From the NCBI GenBank assembly GCA_026648125.1, contig JAPKGD010000018.1, positions 1 to 12,018 on the forward strand: a stretch of 12,018 bases of DNA. Direction: 5' to 3'. Positions 5,947 to 12,018 of this stretch are shown piece after piece. Made by a program: the position numbers and the translations under genes. This stretch comes from Bdellovibrionales bacterium. Its GTDB lineage: Bacteria > Bdellovibrionota > Bdellovibrionia > Bdellovibrionales > UBA1609. Position 1 is the stretch's first letter, and the number at the start of each line of letters is the position of its first letter. The notes below the pieces were generated by a model. It made no database searches. It saw nothing but the letters and a program-made list of their open reading frames with translations, and was not told the DNA's origin.

Positions 5947-8900
5947 TCAGTCCAATTTCTTCATTAATTCTGCCAAAGGTGATCTCTCAAAGCTCAAGAC
6001 ATCTAGGATATTTACCTTTACTCCACCAAGTTCCTGAGAAATCTGCTGCTTGGTCAGGTGTAGGGAAAAATGTTCGATCTGCAGCGGATGAATGGGTAAA
6101 AGAGCTAGCCCAGTTTTAAGGAAGACCTTTCCGGCTGAGGTTTGTCGGACAGAAAATTGCCGGCCGGAGATTTCGTTGAGTTGTGCGAACAGTGAATGAT
6201 AGACGAGCCGGTCCCACCATGCATTTTTTATGGAGATCTCCGCGCGTGGGTCTTTTAATAACCTCAAAAGGTCGTACCCCAGTCGCCAATCCAAATTCTT
6301 GTGTTGAAATCTATTGTAGTAGCTTCTCAAGCACTTGTAACAGCTGGATGAACATACATGTGCATGTCCGTCCTCTAACATGCTTGCCACAGTTCTCGAT
6401 TCGGCAATTTCAAGTAACCGTTGAAAGTTGGCAGGAACACTATACTTCGAGCTGTATCCTGCTCCGTTGTCTAGACTATCGATAATAAATGTAGACCAGT
6501 TCGTCGTCTGATCTCCGTCTTGAGTATTTCGCCGCCAAATCTTTTTACCGACTGCTAACTCACTTGGCTCGATGTCTTCAATGAGCGTAATCGTTCTACC
6601 TAAAATCTCTGCGACCGACTCCCAAGCGCTTATTACAGCTGGATCATTGAGATACTCAGACGACACCTTTAAAGAGTTTTGATCGACGTCATTGACTGTA
6701 CAAATGAGAATGTCTGAACGTTGTTCGCTGAAAAGAGCCACTCCCGTAACTGGCGTGTCCGTCGTCAGATCTCGCCAGTCCATAACATGTGATGTTGGTA
6801 GAGATTCCGTTTCAATGTATGCGCCGGGCATTTCTTGATCCGCGCGAACCCTTGTGAAACTATATCCTTGGCCTGAGTTGCTATTCAGGCGAAGGATTTG
6901 ACCTGGGAACGAGGCCATTGTCGCATTTGCTGTACTCGATACTTGGAATCCATTATTTGCCGCGAGGCTTGTGGGATATACAGTAACTTGGATTCGTTCG
7001 TTGGGAACCCTGCCATCGTAGTCTTTTTCGGCCCTAAAGTCGGCGACATAAGCGGAGGGTCTCCAGCCAATGAATCTGCGTAGATTAGCTTCGATTGCTC
7101 CACAGTCGGTGCATGAGTTAATCGTATGGTTTTGGAAAAGCGCTCCACATGTCCGGCACTCAGTAAAATCCCGCGGCAATACAGGGTCACCAAAACTGAT
7201 GAAGTTTCTTCTACCAGTGCTGTCTAATTGGGGCCATCCTATTCCGACAGCCTTCATTACGCGCTTATCCTTAATCACGTTCCTCTCTGGCGCATATTCG
7301 GAGAGTGCATAGTCTTCATTTCTGTTGATCATCCCGTAACGGATCGGGAATTCCCCGCGGTTTGGTCGACTATTCGGTTCGGCATGAATGAAGGCAGAGT
7401 CTCGGACCGGAAGTCCATATAAAGGCAGATAGCCCTCGAGAGATACCGCTTCAGTGAATGAGTAATTTGGGCTGTATTTAAGGATTAGCTGGTCCACATT
7501 AGAGCGAATTTGCAATAGCATTTCACGGACATCCCGGAGACATGCAGTGTTATCGTAATTTGGACGGATTGTGTTTGCATACTGGAGAATCTCCGCCGCA
7601 ATCTGATCAAACTGGCGAATAACTTCATCGGATCTAATCCGATAGTCTCCCAGGGTACCAAATTGACCGTTGTTTTGGTCTCCCTCAATAGAATCGAAAA
7701 TCGTGTCGGCGAGTTCTGGATTTCTATTTCTCATTCGCCACAAGGATTCACGCAATAGAACACGAGAGAGTATTCGGTCGTTCTTTTGATCTAACGACGG
7801 TGAAGTTGTTTTCTCGCCGATCATTAGAATTTGATTTTCAAAATAGTATTCGTCGTGTTTTTGCCCCTTACAAAAGGTTACCGCAGTTGCGATTCGGTCG
7901 TTTCGTCTTCCTGCGCGGCCGACACGTTGCTGGTAGTTGAAGCGCTTTGGCGGCATGTTGGCCATAAAAACAGCGCGAAGACCCCCAATGTCTACGCCGG
8001 CCTCCATCGTAGTTGTTACGCTGAGGCAGTTGATGCCGTAAAATTTCTCAATCCAATCTGTAGTCCTGCCTGTTGCAATATCTCTGGTAAACTTGCCTTT
8101 GAAGGCAAGTTGCCTCTTTCTCTGTTCTGATTTGTCTGTGTGGCCGACGAGTTCCTCAGTTCTTAAAGGAGCGTCTGATCTACCCAAAGACCCATACTCG
8201 CGATAATAGTTGGGCCGGCTTAGTAGTTCAGCTATTGGACGTTGAGCGAGCTTGCCGGTGCAGGATGGACCTCGTGAACGGATACGACGACATCGCTGAT
8301 CGCCGTCGAACAAGTGAATGGCGGCACATTTCTCACACCGCCAGTAAACCTCTCCGGCCTTGTGAACAAAAATGTTATCCAACCGAATTTGAAATCGATC
8401 CGTCGTGACGTTCAACTCAGTCAGCTTTCCCAAAAGATCGGCACTTATCTCCCGCTGTCCTAAATGGCTATAGAGGCCCCAAAATCCCGATGAGATCCAC
8501 TTTGTAAAATAAATTGGAAGGAGCCCGTTCTCGAATCCAGAATAATTATTTTGCTCGTCCTGGCGAGTTTTATAGTGGTACACGAGAAATCTAATTACAG
8601 AGTCGAGCAGCTTTGTCTCGCGCTCGGAAATTTCCTTCGTAGTCATTCGGTCGAATGTGATCCATCCGAATCCAAGCGATTCAAAATCCCTACCGCGAGA
8701 AGCAGCGACTATTTCTCTCAGATTTTTTGACAAGCGGACGATATATGCTGTTTGCGCGAGTGTCCTGTCTTGCATTCTCGTTTCGTCGAACGTTTCTGCA
8801 TTCCCGAGAAAGAGGTCCTGCCATCGGAAAGAAGCATTTTTATAAAGTCCGGCGGGGTTGAACCCTCGAGTTACCAACTCATGTAGGACCCTGCGAACGA

Positions 8901-11436
8901 GCGAGCCTTCATTTTCTGACCGAAAGGGTAGCCAATTTCGCTCAGTCTGCTTCATGATCACTCGCGCTTGTCGAATCTCTGGAGACCCTTCGGAAAGTTG
9001 ATCGGTTTGCAGCCTCCAGACTAGTGTCGCCTCCGTTTGATGCTTTTTCATATACGGATGGCCCAAAAGTTCAGACGTCGACATCGACTTACAGCGCTGG
9101 ACGAAGTCCAATAGTTCCCCATCCGGCCCACTGTACGTCTGGAGCACCGACTCACCAATCGCGCGGACGGAGTCGTTGTAGTGATTGAGCTCTAGGTCAG
9201 CTGACAGAACGGCGGCGTCCTTCCGGCTGTCACTAAATGCCACGAGCTTCGGATTCTGCTGTGCACTTGCTTTTAGAGCGTCAAAAATCTGCTCGACAAT
9301 TAATTGCGAGAACTTTCCGTATCCTGTTCCCATCTCTCTAATGGGAGATTTTTCCGGCTGCGAAGTCCAATTTGCCTCGCAATGCGGGCAGGTTGTTGGA
9401 AGCCAGTCATCGTCTTCTGACTCAATGGAAATAGGGCCAAAGACACTCACCCTAGCCCAAGAGGGATCTTTGGAAAGAGTGGGATTTGATACCAGTCGAC
9501 CAGAGATACCATGGAAATACCTTTCAGCCCATTCATCGTCATAATTATAAACGGCCTCCTCGCGCGGAAAATGTATAAGTAAGCGCTCGCTTGAGTTTGT
9601 TCCAAACGCGGGCTCATTTGAGACACAATGGTTTTCTACGCCTGTCTGACCCTGTGAACGGATGAGAAACCCACTATAGTAAAGCTCCCCACATTCTTGG
9701 CAATACGAGCAATCTAAGGTGATTGCATTCTTCTCGGAGCACAGTCGTGCACTGGTGTCATAAAGAATTGGAGCTACAAGTGTACTGTTAGAAATCGCCA
9801 TCGATCTACGAATGCCATCCAAATTTCGAACGAAAACGTGTTGCCTCAGTTTTCCCGTATAAGTTCTTGGTTCCAAGAGATCGCTCGAGAGCAGTCTTAA
9901 ATATCCTCTTGCAGCATCTTCTGACATTCCGAAGAAAGCCTCTGCGATTTCTGACACTGACAAGGCATAAGCACCTAAACCCTGGCTGGAATGGTCGGTT
10001 TGCCTAATTGAATCAGATAAACTAATAAGCGAATCGTGAAGGCCCGACTGCTCCAACACTTCTGTCGATGATAAGGATGGTTTAAAGTTCAATTTCTTTT
10101 TCAGGTCATCCGCGATTTCTTCAAACAACTGAGAGGTCGGATTTTCATTAAAGCTAATAAGCTGAGATTTTAAACTGCTAATAGTGCTTGCGGCACACGG
10201 AGTTCGGCTGTCTATGTCTCCATTTATAATGTTAAATCGTGATTCATTTTGGTCGAGGCCAAAGAAATCTGCCAGGAATTTCGGGTCACCTTCACCGCCG
10301 CTACTGTCTTCCAAGGACGCCGAGGTACAAATAAGTCTTAGTTGTGGATGGCCGGCATGCAGGCCGATTCGATCCAAGAAAGTCTTCACAATGTATGAAA
10401 TCTCGGTGCCGCCGGTCCCTCGATACGAATGCAATTCATCTAAAACCAGATAAAAAATGTTATCTTCACTTTCATCTATCCAGGCTTTAGTGGAACTGAA
10501 TATGTTGGATTCAGCAGTTCTCACCATCATTACCGAGAGCATGCTGTAGTTGGTAATCAAGATGTCCGGTGGGAAGTCTTGCATGTCCCAACGACTGAGC
10601 AATTCCGAACCCTCAATTCTTTGAATTGTATTGTCGGCATTTAGGATATCTCCAGCCTCTCTTTCGATCCTTGAAAACTCATTTCGGCAACGATCCAATG
10701 ACCTTGAGCTGGTTCGGTCTCCGCTTCCAGGCGTCGACCCGCTATATTGACCGAAATATATCCGGTCGCCATTGAAAGCGTTTTTGAAGAGATTTTCTGC
10801 CTCGTCACTGTGTAAGATTCCTCTCAAAGACTCCACCTGATCTTGAACAAGTGCGTTCAATGGGTACATGATCAGCGCACGAACCGCACTTTTGCGAGCT
10901 GATGCAACTCTTTTCGACTTATAGGCGGACCTTGCTGCCTGCCACCAATTATAAGGTGTGCGGAGTGAAGGACCACTCCATGGTTTGCGCCCTCCGGTGC
11001 CAAGAGCTTCTTTGATAAGATTCAAAAGGAGCGGAAGCACGAAGCAGTAGGACTTTCCAGAGCCCGTACCAGTAGTAACAACTATATGTCGTTTTTGTGA
11101 AAGAACAGAGTCTATCGATTGAACTTGATGATTGAAAAGTGCTTGCTCCTTCACCGGACCGATTGTTTTTAGAAAGTCTGCTACAAGAGTGAGCTTGGTT
11201 TTGTCTGCTCCTTGAAATCCCTGATTGGCGATAAGTTGTTCCGCACTCAATGAAGTTCGCTGATATCTTGTTAACGCCTCGTAGCGCTCTTCTCGTAGAA
11301 TTGGTCCGACTTTTAAATCCGATATTAGGTCTTCGCGAGCTTGGTCAAATTCTGGGCTGTTTGTGCGATAAGCCGTGTGAAGGTAGGCGTTGATTCGACG
11401 TCTGAGCTCAATAATGAAATCTAGCTGACCCTTCAT
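5947..11436 (-). CDS. druE: Giant DExH-box helicase with DUF1998-type C-terminus (DruE-like)
   Basis: This is a 1829-aa superfamily 2 helicase. Walker A is GTGSGKS (123-129), motif II DELH (333-336), motif III TSASL (about 370), motif V near MEAGVDIGG (about 1143-1151) and motif VI QRVGRAGRR (about 1170-1178). The C-terminal CSSSCYKCLRSY (1695-1706), followed by QHKNLDW, is the zinc-binding DUF1998/MrfA-type signature. Other cysteine sets are 576/579/582, 683/686, 1034/1037/1049/1059 and a zinc ribbon 1427/1430/1442/1445. Roughly 750 residues separate the two RecA-like lobes, far more than in simple helicases. Size and domains fit DruE, the hallmark of Druantia anti-phage systems. DISARM splits the helicase and DUF1998 into DrmA and DrmB, which is not the case here. 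The start is ATG 11436, 1 nt after the upstream stop with AAGGG 7 nt before it; a TTG at 11457 is the alternative. Confidence 0.88.
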   Translation of the reverse strand: MKGQLDFIIELRRRINAYLHTAYRTNSPEFDQAREDLISDLKVGPILREERYEALTRYQRTSLSAEQLIANQGFQGADKTKLTLVADFLKTIGPVKEQALFNHQVQSIDSVLSQKRHIVVTTGTGSGKSYCFVLPLLLNLIKEALGTGGRKPWSGPSLRTPYNWWQAARSAYKSKRVASARKSAVRALIMYPLNALVQDQVESLRGILHSDEAENLFKNAFNGDRIYFGQYSGSTPGSGDRTSSRSLDRCRNEFSRIEREAGDILNADNTIQRIEGSELLSRWDMQDFPPDILITNYSMLSVMMVRTAESNIFSSTKAWIDESEDNIFYLVLDELHSYRGTGGTEISYIVKTFLDRIGLHAGHPQLRLICTSASLEDSSGGEGDPKFLADFFGLDQNESRFNIINGDIDSRTPCAASTISSLKSQLISFNENPTSQLFEEIADDLKKKLNFKPSLSSTEVLEQSGLHDSLISLSDSIRQTDHSSQGLGAYALSVSEIAEAFFGMSEDAARGYLRLLSSDLLEPRTYTGKLRQHVFVRNLDGIRRSMAISNSTLVAPILYDTSARLCSEKNAITLDCSYCQECGELYYSGFLIRSQGQTGVENHCVSNEPAFGTNSSERLLIHFPREEAVYNYDDEWAERYFHGISGRLVSNPTLSKDPSWARVSVFGPISIESEDDDWLPTTCPHCEANWTSQPEKSPIREMGTGYGKFSQLIVEQIFDALKASAQQNPKLVAFSDSRKDAAVLSADLELNHYNDSVRAIGESVLQTYSGPDGELLDFVQRCKSMSTSELLGHPYMKKHQTEATLVWRLQTDQLSEGSPEIRQARVIMKQTERNWLPFRSENEGSLVRRVLHELVTRGFNPAGLYKNASFRWQDLFLGNAETFDETRMQDRTLAQTAYIVRLSKNLREIVAASRGRDFESLGFGWITFDRMTTKEISERETKLLDSVIRFLVYHYKTRQDEQNNYSGFENGLLPIYFTKWISSGFWGLYSHLGQREISADLLGKLTELNVTTDRFQIRLDNIFVHKAGEVYWRCEKCAAIHLFDGDQRCRRIRSRGPSCTGKLAQRPIAELLSRPNYYREYGSLGRSDAPLRTEELVGHTDKSEQRKRQLAFKGKFTRDIATGRTTDWIEKFYGINCLSVTTTMEAGVDIGGLRAVFMANMPPKRFNYQQRVGRAGRRNDRIATAVTFCKGQKHDEYYFENQILMIGEKTTSPSLDQKNDRILSRVLLRESLWRMRNRNPELADTIFDSIEGDQNNGQFGTLGDYRIRSDEVIRQFDQIAAEILQYANTIRPNYDNTACLRDVREMLLQIRSNVDQLILKYSPNYSFTEAVSLEGYLPLYGLPVRDSAFIHAEPNSRPNRGEFPIRYGMINRNEDYALSEYAPERNVIKDKRVMKAVGIGWPQLDSTGRRNFISFGDPVLPRDFTECRTCGALFQNHTINSCTDCGAIEANLRRFIGWRPSAYVADFRAEKDYDGRVPNERIQVTVYPTSLAANNGFQVSSTANATMASFPGQILRLNSNSGQGYSFTRVRADQEMPGAYIETESLPTSHVMDWRDLTTDTPVTGVALFSEQRSDILICTVNDVDQNSLKVSSEYLNDPAVISAWESVAEILGRTITLIEDIEPSELAVGKKIWRRNTQDGDQTTNWSTFIIDSLDNGAGYSSKYSVPANFQRLLEIAESRTVASMLEDGHAHVCSSSCYKCLRSYYNRFQHKNLDWRLGYDLLRLLKDPRAEISIKNAWWDRLVYHSLFAQLNEISGRQFSVRQTSAGKVFLKTGLALLPIHPLQIEHFSLHLTKQQISQELGGVKVNILDVLSFERSPLAELMKKLD

Positions 11437-11437
11437 T

Positions 11438-12018
11438 CTAAAACCCTTTTTTTTCAATTCTTTTTATGAGTTCATGAAAATCTGCTGGCCGCACCCCGTG
11501 GAATTCTACCTTCCAGGAGATTTTCACGGAGTCTGATAGGCAAAATAAAATCTTGAGAAGCAGGCGAGGTAGCCTTACCTGACGAGGTACTTCTACGCAG
11601 CGGCCGTTAAATCTTAAAAGAGAAGTCCAATCGATCCCGAGCTTTTTTGATGAGATTAAGAATGTCCATTCTGGGTAGGAAATCTTGCTTGAATAGCCCG
11701 ATCTATCAAATGCCCATACTGAAGTGCCGGTTCTCAGGTCCCATGATCGATATAGCCCGGGCTGGGGATCTGGTCCACCGTCGAATTCCTCCCAATTCTG
11801 AGTACCGTTGCTGAAATTGAATATCTCCCAGCGTCCCTTAGCAGTAGGAGGACCGCCCATAACAATATCGCAGACCTCGGACGTCGCGGTAGATGCATCT
11901 GGGAAAGAATCGATAATTATTCGGGACAGCGCACTGGGATTATTGGGAGTCTGAGATGTATTAGTTCTTTGTGAAAAGAAAGTCAGACCCTCTGGCGTAT
12001 CCACGCATATCGAAAGGG
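11438..12018 (-). CDS. Partial gene of unknown function upstream of the helicase
   Basis: The frame is open to the right edge and ends at TAG (11440-11438). A GTG at 12004 could start a 188-aa protein, but no stop lies between it and the edge, so the true start may be outside. I recognise no family. Visible features are a Gly/Trp-rich segment with GLYRSWDLRTGTSVWAFDRS, an EWTFLISSKKLG strand-like stretch, then VPRQVRLPRLLLKIL and a basic end IKRIEKKGF. No catalytic or metal-binding motif is seen. It ends 1 nt before the helicase start and is probably cotranscribed. It may be an accessory protein of the system, the C-terminus of a longer gene, or part of the helicase if the A8 run is slipped or misread. 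Confidence 0.6.
   Translation of the reverse strand, partial: LSICVDTPEGLTFFSQRTNTSQTPNNPSALSRIIIDSFPDASTATSEVCDIVMGGPPTAKGRWEIFNFSNGTQNWEEFDGGPDPQPGLYRSWDLRTGTSVWAFDRSGYSSKISYPEWTFLISSKKLGIDWTSLLRFNGRCVEVPRQVRLPRLLLKILFCLSDSVKISWKVEFHGVRPADFHELIKRIEKKGF
11447..11454 (-). other. Run of eight A at the junction of the upstream gene and the helicase
   Basis: On the minus strand the upstream gene ends GAA AAA AAA GGG TTT TAG, and the helicase frame is open through the same bases one nucleotide further on. Loss of one A in the transcript, or a +1 ribosomal shift, would join the two frames. The run also supplies the A-rich side of the helicase ribosome binding site (AAGGG, 11448-11444). Slippage is unproven, and a homopolymer sequencing error would look the same. 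Confidence 0.4.

Noticed and set aside
3178..11436. DISARM system
   Set aside because: DISARM has separate DrmA helicase and DrmB DUF1998 genes plus the phospholipase D-like DrmC. Here one giant protein carries both helicase and DUF1998, and no phospholipase D motif is seen.
11434..11457. TTG 11457 as the helicase start
   Set aside because: It would overlap the upstream gene by 20 nt and place the AAGGG motif inside the gene; ATG 11436 has that motif at correct spacing.

Overview
The window looks like part of a mobile or accessory element, such as a plasmid, integrative element or defence island. It pairs a ParA/ParB-type partition operon with a multi-gene anti-phage cassette. The organism cannot be named from this sequence. 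Shine-Dalgarno motifs, mixed ATG/TTG starts and gene types fit a bacterium, plausibly a proteobacterium. No replication gene, integrase, transposase, tRNA, rRNA or CRISPR array is visible, so plasmid versus integrated element is undecided.

Layout. Bases 1-112 are upstream sequence with a short direct repeat and a strong ribosome binding site. Genes at 113-892 (ParA ATPase) and 855-1652 (ParB CTPase/DNA-binding protein) overlap and form one operon on the + strand. An 18-bp perfect palindrome lies inside parB. Bases 1653-2056 are a roughly 400-bp intergenic region. It holds a stem-loop over the parB stop, a small minus-strand reading frame (59 aa) with its own ribosome binding site, a possible + strand terminator, and an AT-rich stretch flanked by two GAGCTC palindromes. 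A C5-cytosine DNA methyltransferase follows at 2057-3181 on the + strand. Its stop codon overlaps that of a convergent minus-strand operon. Read 5' to 3', that operon has four genes: a partial unknown gene entering from the right edge (12018-11438), a giant DExH helicase with a DUF1998-type C-terminus (11436-5947, 1829 aa), a Cas4/RecB-like Fe-S nuclease (5938-4940, 332 aa) and an unrecognised 589-aa protein (4947-3178). Its genes are separated by 1 nt, by 8 nt and by an 8-nt overlap, which implies one mRNA and translational coupling.

Interpretation. A helicase of about 1800 aa with DUF1998, plus a cytosine methyltransferase and two further proteins, matches the published outline of Druantia type II (DruM, DruF, DruG, DruE). 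The giant helicase is the hallmark gene. I infer that this is a type II Druantia or close relative in which the methyltransferase faces the rest of the operon, with one extra upstream gene. Beyond the family name, the sequence shows three things: a nuclease with an intact PD-(D/E)XK core and the four cysteines of a Cas4/AddB-type iron-sulphur cluster, up to five cysteine clusters in the helicase, and an 8-A run at the junction of the upstream gene and the helicase that could allow slippage. A working model is that the methyltransferase marks self DNA while the helicase and nuclease act on unmarked DNA. That model is inference.
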